NCBI RefSeq assembly: GCF_016743775.1
Contig: NZ_JAEQMY010000027.1
Location: 1-60,023, forward strand
Direction of reading: 5' to 3'
Origin: Microvirga aerilata
GTDB lineage: Bacteria; Pseudomonadota; Alphaproteobacteria; Rhizobiales; Beijerinckiaceae
Length of the DNA: 60,023 nucleotides
The translations under genes were made by a program, and so were the position numbers. Below, piece by piece: positions 26,468 through 34,845 of the stretch (the first letter of the stretch is position 1; every line of letters starts with the position of its first letter). The notes under the pieces are model-generated. The model had not been told where the DNA came from. It was given only the letters and a program-made list of their open reading frames with translations, and searched no databases.

Positions 26468-27502
26468 TCACCCGCGCAGGGCGGCCTCCACGGCTTTCAC
26501 GTCGAAGCCCTTGAGTCCGATCACCACCAGACGTCCGTCCCGCGCCTCGTCGGCCTTCCACGGCCGGTCGAAATGGTGCGCGACGCGCCGGCCCACGCCC
26601 TGGACCACGAGGCGCATGGGCTTGCCGTTCACGGGGGCGAAACCCTTGATGCGCAGCACGCCCTCCGCTTCCGCGGCCCGTTCCACGCGGGCGACGAGCG
26701 CTTCCGGCGTGGCGACGGCATCGACCGGAATCGCCACGCTGTCGAAGTCGTCGTGGTCGTGATCCTCGGCGGTCTCGTGATGGGAGGGGCGGGATTCCAG
26801 ATCGGCTTCCGCCGCAGCGCCGAGGCCGAGCAGCACCGTGGGATCCACCTTGCCGTGGGCGGTCTCGATGACCTTCACGGCGCGGGGGAGGTGCTCGTTG
26901 ATCTCGGCGAGCACGCGGGGCAATTCGCCCGCATCCATCTGGTCGGTCTTGTTGAGGATGATGAGGTCGGCGCAGAGGAGCTGGTCCTCGAACACCTCTT
27001 CCAGCGGGTTCTCGTGCTCGACGGAGGTGTCGGCGGCGCGCTGGGCCTCCAGCGCCTCCGGATCCTCCGCGAATGCACCCGCTGCGACGGCCGGTCCGTC
27101 GACCACCGCGATCACGCCATCGACCGTGACCCGGGAGCGGATATCCGGCCAGTTGAAGGCGCGAACGAGCGGCTTCGGCAGGGCGAGGCCCGAAGTCTCG
27201 ATGAGAATGTGCTCGGGCGGGTTCGGGCGGTTCAGGAGCGTGTTCAGGGCGGGCACGAAATCGTCCGCCACGGTGCAGCACAGGCAGCCGTTCGGAAGCT
27301 CCACGATGTCTTCCTGCGTGCAGCCCTCGATGCCGCAGCCTTCGATGAAGGAGCCGTCGAAGCCGAGATCGCCGAACTCGTTGACGAGAACGGCCAGACG
27401 CCGCCCGCCCGCGTTCTCCAGGAGGTGGCGCACCATGGTGGTTTTGCCGGCGCCGAGGAAGCCGGTGACGATGGTGCAGGGGATCTTGTTCAGATCGCTC
27501 AT
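26468..27502 (-). CDS. cobW: CobW-type G3E GTPase, cobalt-trafficking candidate
   Basis: A 344-residue metallochaperone-type GTPase. Walker A is TGFLGAGKTTMV at residues 13-24, the metal-binding motif is NGCLCCTVADDF, and base recognition uses ILNKTDQMD. A histidine-acid linker SHHETAEDHDHDD lies near residue 235 and a CobW C-terminal domain follows. The start at ATG 27502 gives the normal CobW N terminus (MSDLNKIPCTIVTG); the longer frame lacks a binding site. It sits between a DUF1636 gene and cobN in the riboswitch operon, which fits Co(II) delivery to CobNST. Confidence 0.93.
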   Translation of the reverse strand: MSDLNKIPCTIVTGFLGAGKTTMVRHLLENAGGRRLAVLVNEFGDLGFDGSFIEGCGIEGCTQEDIVELPNGCLCCTVADDFVPALNTLLNRPNPPEHILIETSGLALPKPLVRAFNWPDIRSRVTVDGVIAVVDGPAVAAGAFAEDPEALEAQRAADTSVEHENPLEEVFEDQLLCADLIILNKTDQMDAGELPRVLAEINEHLPRAVKVIETAHGKVDPTVLLGLGAAAEADLESRPSHHETAEDHDHDDFDSVAIPVDAVATPEALVARVERAAEAEGVLRIKGFAPVNGKPMRLVVQGVGRRVAHHFDRPWKADEARDGRLVVIGLKGFDVKAVEAALRG

Positions 27503-27530
27503 GAAATGAGGCCTTTCGGGCGGCTGTCGC

Positions 27531-27926
27531 TCAAGCCGCGCTGTTCGCTTTGAAAGGTGGAATGCGGGCAACGACGCCCTTGCGGAAGGCTTCCGGCCGC
27601 TCGCGCCAGGGCACGAGGCCGTCCACGGTTGCCGCGTAGCGCCGAACCCCGTCGAGAATCGTCTCGACCGACGTGTCGGCGCTCAGATCGCCATAGATGT
27701 AGGTCCAGCGTCCGGGGCCGGAGACCGCGATGGTGCAGGGGCGCTTGCAGACGGAAAGGCACTCGACCGCTTCGACGCGCACCTTCGGCGCGTCGGGTTG
27801 GGCCAGCGCCTCCGTCAGCGCCTGGTGCAGCACCGCGCCGGGCCGGAGCGCCTTGTCGTCCGGGCCACCCGCCTGACGGCAGGTGACGCAGACATGCAGG
27901 CAGATCTCCTCGGGAGATGATGTCAT
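27531..27926 (-). CDS. DUF1636 family protein, thioredoxin-fold metal or Fe-S protein candidate
   Basis: A 131-residue protein with cysteines spaced like a 2Fe-2S thioredoxin-fold ferredoxin: HVCVTCRQAGG near residue 12 and ECLSVCKRPCTIAV near residue 57, then WTYIYGDLS. The domain is often found beside cobW and cobalamin genes, and a metal-handling role is inferred from that context. It is 18 bp downstream of hupE and 28 bp upstream of the cobW start, in the riboswitch-led operon. Confidence 0.85.
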   Translation of the reverse strand: MTSSPEEICLHVCVTCRQAGGPDDKALRPGAVLHQALTEALAQPDAPKVRVEAVECLSVCKRPCTIAVSGPGRWTYIYGDLSADTSVETILDGVRRYAATVDGLVPWRERPEAFRKGVVARIPPFKANSAA

Positions 27927-27944
27927 GGGTTAAGGCCGATCCGC

Positions 27945-28580
27945 TCAGGCGAAAGCGGGCAGGACAAGGGTTGCTGCGCCGGCGACGGCGACCGCAAGGC
28001 CGGCAAGGCGCAGGCCGGGTGCCGGCATGGCCGGCGAGCCATCGGTCACGAAACGGGCCGCGAAGGCGATGCCCGTGGTCAGCGCCACCTGAACGGCGAC
28101 GAGGCCCGCGAGATAGGCGGCAAGCGGGGCCGATTCCGCGCCCACGATCGACTCGCCCAGGGCATAGCCATGCACCGCGCCGCCGGCAGCGAAGAGCGCT
28201 GCGATCAGCGCGTAGGGCAGGGTGGTGCGCACGGTCGCCGCAAGGCCGATGGCAACGACGCTGAGCGCCACGAGGGCTTCCGCATAAGGCAGGTTCGCGC
28301 TTGCGAGGTGAAGGCCGACGCCTGCGGCCATGGCCAGAACCCAGAACGCCGGCAGGGCAAGGCCGCGCGCGAAGCGGGAGGAGACGAGGCCGACGCCGAC
28401 GAGCGCGGCGAGATGGTCGAGGCCGATGACCGGGTGACCGAGACCCGAGAGAAGCCCCTGGGTGAAGGTCTCCGGCGTCATGCCGCCCATGGGATGGTGA
28501 GCCAAGGCAGGGGTTGCGGCGACAAGGCCGCCCAGGATCGCGGCAAGCAGGCGGGTCTTCGGCAGGGTCTGTGCGGGCAT
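27945..28580 (-). CDS. hupE: HupE/UreJ family membrane protein, probable cobalt (or nickel) permease
   Basis: A 211-residue protein with a signal peptide cleaved near ATPALA-HH, exposing an N-terminal HHPMGG, and about six membrane segments. The family motif HPVIGLDHLAALVGVGL contains the metal-site histidines and aspartate. HupE/UreJ proteins import nickel or cobalt. Being first in a cobalamin-riboswitch operon argues for cobalt. GGAGAG precedes the ATG by five bases but is paired in a small hairpin, implying translational control. Confidence 0.9.
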   Translation of the reverse strand: MPAQTLPKTRLLAAILGGLVAATPALAHHPMGGMTPETFTQGLLSGLGHPVIGLDHLAALVGVGLVSSRFARGLALPAFWVLAMAAGVGLHLASANLPYAEALVALSVVAIGLAATVRTTLPYALIAALFAAGGAVHGYALGESIVGAESAPLAAYLAGLVAVQVALTTGIAFAARFVTDGSPAMPAPGLRLAGLAVAVAGAATLVLPAFA

Positions 28581-28585
28581 CGTTC

Positions 28586-28653
28586 TCTCCGTCGGGAGAC
28601 CTTCAGGTCTGTTGGGCTTCCACGGACGGAACCGAACGACGGCAGGTCGTTCG
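28586..28653 (-). promoter_or_regulatory. expression platform of the cobalamin riboswitch with hidden ribosome binding site
   Basis: Two hairpins lie between the aptamer and the hupE start. CGAACGAC and GTCGTTCG (28653-28633) form an 8-bp stem. TCTCC-CGAC-GGAGA (28599-28586) folds the hupE Shine-Dalgarno into a short stem directly before the ATG. No T-run follows either stem, so control looks translational rather than by termination. Confidence 0.6.
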
Positions 28654-28705
28654 ACTACGGTCACCGTCGGCACACCCCGTCCGACAGACCCGATAGAAGC
28701 AAAGG

Positions 28706-28893
28706 CTGACGGCAGGTCTCCTGGCTCGCGGGTCGATGCCGCCCGCCACCGCCTTCCCGGGATGAGCACCCAGTGGCATTTGGAGCGAAGGCTCGCCGCT
28801 TACAGTTGCGGGGGCAGCCGCGGTGTCTCACCGCATTCCCTTTTCACCCCGTTGCCGGGGCACCGTCCGCAACATGCTTACCGGGGCGGAAGA
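28706..28893 (-). promoter_or_regulatory. cobalamin riboswitch (adenosylcobalamin aptamer)
   Basis: On the minus strand the core GCCCCCGCAACTGTAAGCGG is present together with the 3' motif AGCCAGGAGACCTGCCGTC, both diagnostic of the B12 box and aptamer. The upstream GGTGCCCCGGCAACGGGGTG and GGGAATGCGGTGAGACACCGC stems complete the fold. It precedes hupE and therefore the whole hupE-DUF1636-cobW-cobN-cobG-cobH-cobI-cobJ block, which it should repress when cobalamin is plentiful. Boundaries are approximate. Confidence 0.95.
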
Positions 28894-28987
28894 CATCTTT
28901 CAAGCCTAGGCATTGGGATTCCGCCGGCCTTGTAATCCCGTCCCGGGCTGTTCATGGTGCAGCCCGCTGATGATGAAGAAGGCTGAC

Positions 28988-29593
28988 ATGACCCCGGACG
29001 AAGAAGCGCGCCATCGCGCCAAGATGATCAAGCGCAAGGAGGTGCAGGACCGCGAGGTCGCCTCGAAGACGGTGGAGAAGGGGCTCCTCATCGTCCACAC
29101 GGGCCCCGGCAAGGGCAAGTCGACCGCGGCCTTCGGGCTGATGCTGCGGGCGCTCGGGCGCGGGTTCCAGGTGGGCGTGGTGCAGTTCATCAAGGGCGCC
29201 TGGGAAACCGGCGAGCGCATGGCCCTCGACCGCTTTGCCGATCAGGTGGAGTGGCACACCATGGGCGAGGGCTTCACCTGGGAAACGCAGGACCGCTCCC
29301 GCGACGTGGCGGCGGCCGAGCGCGCCTGGGCCAAGGTGAAGGAGCTGATGGCCCGGGAGGACATCCGCCTCCTCGTGCTCGACGAGCTCAACATCGCCCT
29401 GCGCTACGAGTACCTGCCGCTTTCCGAGGTGGTCGAAACCCTGCGGCGGCGCAGGCCGGATCTCCACATCGTCGTCACCGGCCGCAACGCCAAGCCGGAG
29501 CTGATCGAGGCTGCCGATCTGGTGACCGAGATGACCCTCGTGAAGCACCACTTCTCAGCCGGCGTGAAGGCGCAGGAAGGCGTCGAGTTCTGA
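28988..29593 (+). CDS. cobO: cob(I)yrinic acid a,c-diamide adenosyltransferase
   Basis: A 201-residue ATP:corrinoid adenosyltransferase. It begins [20 protein letters not shown] and carries the P-loop [32 protein letters not shown], and [25 protein letters not shown] lies five bases before ATG 28988; ATGs at 28970 and 28973 are possible but have weaker sites. It leads a plus-strand pair with cobQ (TGATG overlap), divergent from the riboswitch operon across about 95 bp beyond the aptamer. Confidence 0.94.
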   Translation: MTPDEEARHRAKMIKRKEVQDREVASKTVEKGLLIVHTGPGKGKSTAAFGLMLRALGRGFQVGVVQFIKGAWETGERMALDRFADQVEWHTMGEGFTWETQDRSRDVAAAERAWAKVKELMAREDIRLLVLDELNIALRYEYLPLSEVVETLRRRRPDLHIVVTGRNAKPELIEAADLVTEMTLVKHHFSAGVKAQEGVEF

Positions 29594-31059
29594 TGCGCGC
29601 GCTCATGGTGCAGGGCACCGGCTCCAATGTGGGCAAGTCGCTCCTGGTGGCGGGCCTGTGCCGGGTCTTTGCGCGCAAGGGACTGAGGGTCCGGCCGTTC
29701 AAGCCGCAGAACATGTCCAACAATGCGGCCGTCACCGCGGACGGCGGCGAGATCGGCCGCGCCCAGGCGCTCCAGGCTCGCGCCGCCGGCGTTCAGCCTA
29801 GCGTCCACATGAACCCGGTGCTGCTCAAGCCCCAGAGCGAGATCGGCTCGCAGGTGGTGGTGCAGGGCCGCGTGGTCGGCACGGCCAAGGCGCGCGAGTA
29901 TCAATCCTGGAAGCCGCGCCTCATGGAAGCGGTTCTCGACAGCTTCGGGCGGCTTTCGGCTGAGGCCGATCTCGTTCTCGTGGAAGGCGCAGGCTCGGCC
30001 TCGGAGGTGAATCTCAGGGCGGGCGACATCGCCAATATGGGCTTTGCTCGCGCGGCCAACGTGCCCGTGGTGCTCGTGGGCGACATCGACCGGGGCGGGG
30101 TCATCGCCAGCCTCGTGGGCACCAAGGCGGTGATCGACGAGGCGGACGCGGCGATGATCAAGGGCTTCGTGGTCAACCGCTTCCGGGGCGATCCGGCCCT
30201 GTTCGACAGCGGCATGCGCTTCGTGGCCGAACGCACCGGCTGGCCTGCCTTGGGCCTCGTGCCGCATTTTGCCGATGCCGCACGTCTTCCGGCGGAGGAC
30301 GGTCTCGGGCTCAGGCGGGCCGGAGCCGAACGGGCAAAAGGCTCCGTCCTCGTCGCCGTGCCGGTGACGCCCTGGATCTCGAATTTCGACGACCTCGATC
30401 CCTTGCGCGAGGAGCCCGGAGTGGAGGTCGTGCTGGTCGAGCCGGGACAGCCGCTTCCCGTTCAGGCTGCGCTCGTGCTGCTGCCCGGCTCCAAGACCAC
30501 CATCGACGACCTCCTGTTCATCCGCCAGCAGGGTTGGGACATCGACCTCAAGGCCCATGTGCGCCGGGGTGGGCGGGTGCTGGGTCTGTGCGGCGGCTAT
30601 CAGATGCTGGGCCGGCGCATCGACGATCCCTTCGGCATCGAGGGCGAAGCCGGACGTTCCGTGGAGGGATTGGGACTGCTCGACGTCACGACTACCCTGA
30701 CGCCCAGGAAGCGCCTGGAGGCGGTGACCGGATCCACCCTTCCCGACAGGACGCCCCTGTCCGGATACGAGATGCACATCGGCGAAACCACCGGCCCGGA
30801 GGCGTCCGGTCGGCCCTTCGCGCAGCTTTCGGGCGAGCGGCCCGATGGCGCTGTCTCGGCCGACGGCCGGGTGGCGGGCACCTATGTGCACGGCTTGTTT
30901 TCGGATGATCGTCAGCGGGCGCGGTGGCTCGGGCTGCTTGGAGCCGAGACAAGCGATCTGGCCTATGAGGCTCTCGTCGACAGCATCCTCGACCGTTTCG
31001 CGGATCACCTCGAAGCGCATCTCGATTGCGAGCGGCTCTTCGCGATCAGCGCGCGATGA
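29593..31059 (+). CDS. cobQ: cobyric acid synthase (glutamine-hydrolysing)
   Basis: A 488-residue enzyme that amidates carboxylates b, d, e and g of adenosylcobyrinic acid a,c-diamide. N-terminal [20 protein letters not shown] is its ATPase loop and [27 protein letters not shown] is a signature of CobQ/CbiP. The glutaminase domain has the nucleophile in [12 protein letters not shown] and the late histidine in GTYVHGLF. The ATG at 29593 overlaps the cobO stop by one base. Its end overlaps convergent cobD by 14 bp. Confidence 0.95.
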   Translation: MRALMVQGTGSNVGKSLLVAGLCRVFARKGLRVRPFKPQNMSNNAAVTADGGEIGRAQALQARAAGVQPSVHMNPVLLKPQSEIGSQVVVQGRVVGTAKAREYQSWKPRLMEAVLDSFGRLSAEADLVLVEGAGSASEVNLRAGDIANMGFARAANVPVVLVGDIDRGGVIASLVGTKAVIDEADAAMIKGFVVNRFRGDPALFDSGMRFVAERTGWPALGLVPHFADAARLPAEDGLGLRRAGAERAKGSVLVAVPVTPWISNFDDLDPLREEPGVEVVLVEPGQPLPVQAALVLLPGSKTTIDDLLFIRQQGWDIDLKAHVRRGGRVLGLCGGYQMLGRRIDDPFGIEGEAGRSVEGLGLLDVTTTLTPRKRLEAVTGSTLPDRTPLSGYEMHIGETTGPEASGRPFAQLSGERPDGAVSADGRVAGTYVHGLFSDDRQRARWLGLLGAETSDLAYEALVDSILDRFADHLEAHLDCERLFAISAR

Positions 31060-32032
31060 TCCAGGCCAGGAAGGCGAGGGCGGAGGCCAGGCCGAAGAGC
31101 AGCCCGCAGGCCGTCCGGTAGAGGCGGAGCGCCCGGTCGATGTCCTGGGCCGTCGCATCGGCCCTTCCGCTGCCCATCCACCGGTCCTCGACCCGCACCT
31201 CCCCATAGACGCGCGGCCCCGCCAATCGCAGGCCCAGGGCGCCGGCCATGGCAGCTTCGGGCCAGCCGGCATTGGGCGAGCGGTGATACGAGGCGTCGCG
31301 CCAGACGGCGCGCAGGGCCTCGCGGGCGGACGCGTTCCGGTTCAGGGCCGCCGCTCCGACGATCAGCAACGCTGACAGGCGCGAGGCGGGAAGGTTGACG
31401 AGGTCGTCGAACCTTGCCGCCGCCCAGCCGAAGGCCTCGTGCCGGGGCGTGCGGTGGCCGATCATGCTGTCGGCGGTGTTGGCCGCCTTGTAGAGGGCCG
31501 CCCCCGTGAGGCCGCCGAGGCCGAGCCAGAACGCCGGCGCGACGATTCCATCCGAGAAATTCTCCGCCAAGCTTTCGATGGCGGCGCGGGAGACGCCGGC
31601 CTCGTCCAGGCTGTTGGGATTGCGCCCGACGATCATCGAGACGGCCTTCCGCCCACCCTCGATCCCGCCGTCGCGCAGCCCCTCGGAGACTGCTGCCACG
31701 TGCTCATGGAGGCTGCGCTGGGCGATCAGGCTGCTGGCGAGAATGGCCAGCAGGAGGCCTCCGGGCCAGCCCAGCGGGAGGAGGAGAGCCTCCAGGCTCC
31801 AGGCCACGACGGCCGTGGTGCCAAGGAGAACCAGAAGGGCCAGGATGCCCGCGGCCCGGCGCTGTCCGGCGGGCCGGGTGTCACGGTTCAGGCGTCGATC
31901 AAGCCCCTTGATAAGCCTGCCGATCCACGTGACGGGATGCCCGATCCACGTATAAAGGCGTCGGGGATAGCCGAGGGCTGCCTCTACCGCGAGGGCGGTG
32001 CTTAGGATCAGCAGGCTGTCGGAGAGGGCCAT
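31046..32032 (-). CDS. cobD: adenosylcobinamide-phosphate synthase (CbiB type)
   Basis: A 328-residue inner-membrane protein with about five hydrophobic segments, attaching the aminopropanol arm to cobyric acid. Landmarks are [23 protein letters not shown] at the N terminus, the conserved [42 protein letters not shown], and a late [22 protein letters not shown]. It diverges from cobC with only 2 bp between start codons, and converges on cobQ. Confidence 0.94.
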   Translation of the reverse strand: MALSDSLLILSTALAVEAALGYPRRLYTWIGHPVTWIGRLIKGLDRRLNRDTRPAGQRRAAGILALLVLLGTTAVVAWSLEALLLPLGWPGGLLLAILASSLIAQRSLHEHVAAVSEGLRDGGIEGGRKAVSMIVGRNPNSLDEAGVSRAAIESLAENFSDGIVAPAFWLGLGGLTGAALYKAANTADSMIGHRTPRHEAFGWAAARFDDLVNLPASRLSALLIVGAAALNRNASAREALRAVWRDASYHRSPNAGWPEAAMAGALGLRLAGPRVYGEVRVEDRWMGSGRADATAQDIDRALRLYRTACGLLFGLASALAFLAWIIAR

Positions 32033-32034
32033 GG

Positions 32035-33060
32035 ATGGGATCGATGAATAAGACGCGGATCTGGCACGGAGGCGACCTGGACGAGGCCCGGCGGCTTTTT
32101 CCGGAAGCGCCCGAGCCGTGGATCGACCTGTCGACGGGGATCAACCCCATACCCTATCCGGTGCCCCCCTTGCCACCCTCCTCGTTCGAGCGCCTTCCAT
32201 CGCCTTCGGCCCACCGGGACCTGGAAGCGGCTGCGGCCGAGGCTTACGGCGCGCGGGATGCTGCGACGGTGGTGGCGGCGCCGGGAACGCAGGTGCTCAT
32301 CAGCCTGCTGCCGGTTCTCCGGCCCCGCTCGCAGGTCGCCATCCTGGGACCCACCTACGCCGAGCATGCGCATGCGTGGCGCAGCGCCGGGCACGCGGTG
32401 TCCGAGGTTTCATCCCTCGATCGGGCGGACCGCGCGGATGTGGTCGTCCTCGTCAATCCCAACAACCCGGATGGCAGATGCATCCAGCGCGAAGCGCTGC
32501 TTGAGCTTGCCGGCCGTCTCCAGCGGAACGGGGGCTGGCTCGTGGTGGACGAGGCGTTCGCCGATTTCGATGCCGACGAGACGCTTGTTCCCGTTCTGCC
32601 GCACAACACCGTCATTCTGCGCTCCTTCGGCAAGACCTATGGGCTTGCCGGCCTGAGGCTCGGCTTCGCCATAGCTATGGAGCCCATCGGGATGCGCTTG
32701 AAGACGGCCCTCGGCCCCTGGGCTGTTTCCGGCCCTGCCATCGAGGTGGGGCGGCAGGCTCTGCGGGACCATGGGTGGCGGGAGGCTGCTCGGCTTTCGC
32801 GGGCAACGGACGCCAGCCGCCTCGACGCTCTTCTGGAGCCCGTTTCGGACCGGCCCATCCAGGGCACGAGCCTTTACCGGCTGATGGAAAGCCAGAGAGG
32901 TCCGGCGCTGTTCTCGCATTTGGGCGAACGCGGCATCTGGGTGCGCCGCTTCCAGCACAGTCCGAGCCTTCTCCGGTTCGGGCTGCCGTCTGGCGAGGGG
33001 TCCTGGCTGCGTCTTGGCGAAGCCCTGGCTGCATTCAAGCGGACGTGGAGCGCACGCTAA
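32035..33060 (+). CDS. cobC: threonine-phosphate decarboxylase-like PLP enzyme
   Basis: A 341-residue class I/II aminotransferase-fold enzyme making or handling the aminopropanol phosphate arm. WIDLSTGINPIPYPVP is the CobC/CobD opening; VNPNNPDGR is the PLP-site motif, VVDEAFADFD carries the PLP aspartate, and the Schiff-base lysine is in ILRSFGKTYGLAGLRLG. The ATG at 32035 has GAGAGGG six bases upstream; 32044 is an alternative. It diverges from cobD, so the two arm-building genes share a 2-bp intergenic space. Confidence 0.93.
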   Translation: MGSMNKTRIWHGGDLDEARRLFPEAPEPWIDLSTGINPIPYPVPPLPPSSFERLPSPSAHRDLEAAAAEAYGARDAATVVAAPGTQVLISLLPVLRPRSQVAILGPTYAEHAHAWRSAGHAVSEVSSLDRADRADVVVLVNPNNPDGRCIQREALLELAGRLQRNGGWLVVDEAFADFDADETLVPVLPHNTVILRSFGKTYGLAGLRLGFAIAMEPIGMRLKTALGPWAVSGPAIEVGRQALRDHGWREAARLSRATDASRLDALLEPVSDRPIQGTSLYRLMESQRGPALFSHLGERGIWVRRFQHSPSLLRFGLPSGEGSWLRLGEALAAFKRTWSAR

Positions 33061-33076
33061 GCTTAAGGTGCGCTGT

Positions 33077-33154
33077 AAAGAAAAAGCCGTGAACCGGTCT
33101 ATCGAACTGGTTCACGGCTCGGAGCCGTGCTTACCCCCCCTAAACACGGCAGTG
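33077..33154 (-). ncRNA. candidate small RNA with a seven-G apical loop, about 78 nt
   Basis: Read on the minus strand, a 10-bp stem with one G-U pair (33150-33141 with 33133-33124) presents a loop of seven consecutive Gs. A second stem, AGCCGTGAACC with GGTTCACGGCT (33119-33109 with 33095-33085), is followed by TTTTTCTTT. A promoter-like pair of boxes lies just upstream. No coding frame fits. The words GCCGTG and CACGGC alternate four times (GCCGTG 33150-33145, CACGGC 33129-33124, GCCGTG 33118-33113, CACGGC 33091-33086), so the middle two can also pair and would disrupt both other stems. It ends 17 bp short of the cobC stop codon on the opposite strand. Confidence 0.6.
33079..33119 (-). terminator. 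intrinsic terminator of the candidate small RNA, also at the cobC 3' end
   Basis: 11-bp perfect stem extended by more pairs with one mismatch; the minus strand continues TTTTTCTTT. On the plus strand the same stem lies 25 bp after the cobC stop but lacks a T-run. Confidence 0.75.
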
Positions 33155-33160
33155 TATTGA

Positions 33161-33188
33161 AATATATCTTTGGTGACTGTCTGTGCAA
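33161..33188 (-). promoter_or_regulatory. promoter-like boxes TTGCAC-N16-TATATT
   Basis: On the minus strand TTGCAC (33188-33183) and TATATT (33166-33161) are 16 bases apart, close to housekeeping spacing, placing a start near 33154. Confidence 0.5.
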
Positions 33189-33522
33189 TTGCCCCGCATC
33201 AATGAGATGAGCCTATAAGCCGATTTGCTGATGAGAATAAATACGGAAAAATACGTAATCATAAAAGCTAAGCTTGATCTGTACTACGATGATCTTCATC
33301 GTTAAGCTTGGTTCAAGGTCTGAGCTCGACTTAGTGAAAACCTTATTCTCAAGTGTTTTTACGCCGAGGTGTGTCCCTCGGAGTCTCACAGGAATGGAAC
33401 GATCGGCGAGAGGCGGTACAAAGTGTCGCGCCCGCCGTTTGCGGTGCCGTCGTGAACTGCTCTGTCGATGAAGCAGCCTCGGCCATGACCCGGCCTTGGT
33501 GCCGGAAGGGAAGGATGCGCGA
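33189..33522. other. AT-rich stretch without a supported gene
   Basis: About 330 bp, visibly richer in A and T than its neighbours between 33190 and 33360. It holds a small perfect hairpin ACGATGA-TCT-TCATCGT (33286-33302), two AAGCTT sites 31 bp apart around it, and CCGAGG/CCTCGG (33364-33381). Open frames here lack ribosome binding sites and coding-type third-position GC, so none is called. Confidence 0.5.
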
Positions 33523-33547
33523 GGAACCAGCACATCCTCGCAGAGTT
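33523..33547 (+). promoter_or_regulatory. EcfG-like promoter (GGAAC-N17-GTT) of the 56-aa membrane protein
   Basis: GGAAC at 33523-33527 and GTT at 33545-33547, spacing equal to that at 1296 and 47722; the base before GTT is A instead of C. It lies 33 bp before the ATG. Confidence 0.5.
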
Positions 33548-33580
33548 CAGACCTTTTACCAGCCCGCTTAGGAGAGCATC

Positions 33581-33751
33581 ATGGGTCCTCGCAGATGGAC
33601 GGCGCTTGCAATGATTGCACTGGCCGTTGTGGCCGTTTTCTTCGCCCTGCGCGAAACGCATTCCGACCAGGAGAGTGCGCCCGGGCGGGAGGCCAGCAAG
33701 GAAACCGTGAAGCAGATCCCATCGAACCCGGATACCGTCGTGCCCCGGTGA
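33581..33751 (+). CDS. small membrane-anchored protein (56 aa)
   Basis: ATG at 33581 is preceded by GGAGAG. The protein opens MGPRRWTALAMIALAVVAVF, with an arginine-flanked single membrane segment (residues 6-22), then a polar, disordered tail: RETHSDQESAPGREASKETV and SNPDTVVPR. It could equally be a secretion signal with a short mature peptide. No family is recognised. The upstream EcfG-like promoter suggests induction under general stress. Confidence 0.6.
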   Translation: MGPRRWTALAMIALAVVAVFFALRETHSDQESAPGREASKETVKQIPSNPDTVVPR

Positions 33752-33791
33752 TTGGGCCAAGCTCGGTGCGCATGCCTGCGCGGACGCGGTC

Positions 33792-34241
33792 TTAAGGATC
33801 GATCTCAAGCTTCAGTTTGATCTTGTCGGCGGGCAACTCCAGAATCTCGGCAAGCTGCTGGCGAGCATCTTCGAGAACATCTTCGGTGAGCGGAGCGAGA
33901 CCTTTCGAGATTCCTTGCAGATCAGGTTGAGGCTGTGGCGACGAAAGGGGCTCCGGCATGCCGTCGGGGTCGCTGTCCGCGAGGCTGCGGAGTTCTTCCA
34001 GGAACAGAATCCCGTGAGTTCTCCCGTTCGACCACATGAGCCGGACAGGCATGGATTGATCCAGGGCCGGGATCTCCAGCTGGAACTCCCGCGGAAGATC
34101 AACAGCGTCGGGGAGCCATATTCGTGCTCCGGTTCCAGAGATGTCTCTCAGAGTGCATTGAAGCTGCCGGTCGAGCGTGATGCGCCCTTCCAGAATCGAA
34201 GGCAGACGCTCGCTCTGACGACGGTCTCGCATGGAGGTCAC
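33792..34241 (-). CDS. PilZ-domain protein
   Basis: A 149-residue protein. The N-terminal half is a PilZ barrel: MRDRRQSERLPSILEGRITL holds the arginine-rich c-di-GMP contact, and LRDISGTGARIWLPDAVDLP the DxSxxG motif. The C-terminal half (residues 90-149) is acidic and helical, ending LADSDPDGMP..., then ILELPADKIKLKLEIDP. Family knowledge: binds cyclic di-GMP and changes partner activity; very many alphaproteobacterial PilZ proteins of this form lack a known target. The start may be the ATG nine bases downstream (34232). Confidence 0.8.
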   Translation of the reverse strand: MTSMRDRRQSERLPSILEGRITLDRQLQCTLRDISGTGARIWLPDAVDLPREFQLEIPALDQSMPVRLMWSNGRTHGILFLEELRSLADSDPDGMPEPLSSPQPQPDLQGISKGLAPLTEDVLEDARQQLAEILELPADKIKLKLEIDP

Positions 34242-34370
34242 CTTTCGACGCGCTTCCTTCTCCGGTGGATCATAGCAAATTCAGGCGGAGCCTGCATCAA
34301 CGGGACGATAAGGCGTTCCAGAACAATTGTCAGGCACATGGGCGAGCTTGGCCCGACGGATGCGCATCGG

Positions 34371-34625
34371 CTAGCGTCCTAGCCGCTTCACATTGGCCTG
34401 GACCTTTTTGCGATAGCCCTTCACGACCTTATGGGCGGATCCACCGGACGCGATCGTGGCTGCCGCCTCGGCAAAAGCCGTCATTTTCTCCGTGACCATG
34501 AGCAGATTTTCAGCCGCTGTTCCGCGACCCATGGCGGCTTGGGACAACCGTGTCCAGATCACCATCTGCGCCTCGAGGGCGAGCATTGTGGTGTCTGTCG
34601 TGAGCTTCATCCAAGGGAGCAGCAT
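34371..34625 (-). CDS. small conserved alpha-helical protein (84 aa), phasin-like
   Basis: Starts MLLPWMKLTTDTTMLALEAQ; the internal ATG at 34610 (MKLTTDTTM) is a strong alternative because related proteins begin that way (recalled). It is a helical sequence MVIWTRLSQAAMGRGTAAEN, then MVTEKMTAFAEAAATIASGG and a basic tail HKVVKGYRKKVQANVKRLGR. The amphipathic character and basic end resemble short phasin-like proteins of Rhizobiales, which coat granules or bind DNA. No function is established. Confidence 0.6.
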   Translation of the reverse strand: MLLPWMKLTTDTTMLALEAQMVIWTRLSQAAMGRGTAAENLLMVTEKMTAFAEAAATIASGGSAHKVVKGYRKKVQANVKRLGR

Positions 34626-34845
34626 GCAGGATCCTTCAGGTTGTCGACAAAGGGGTAACATCGGGATCCAACCTTTTGATCCGGTGCCGAGGCGGACATT
34701 CACGATAGGCGTGAAGGTTCCGGTCTGTCCAAAATAGTGAGCGGGGATTCAGGGTGAATTTTCCTGCCGCCGGTTGTCGCCTAACATAAATCAATACAAT
34801 GGTGGGAGAGGTCTTCCATCATCCTCCAACCGTGTCGGATGAGTC

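Noticed and set aside
29404..31272. A 622-residue minus-strand frame opposite cobQ
   Set aside because: cobQ is certain on the plus strand with all motifs; the minus frame shows no motif.
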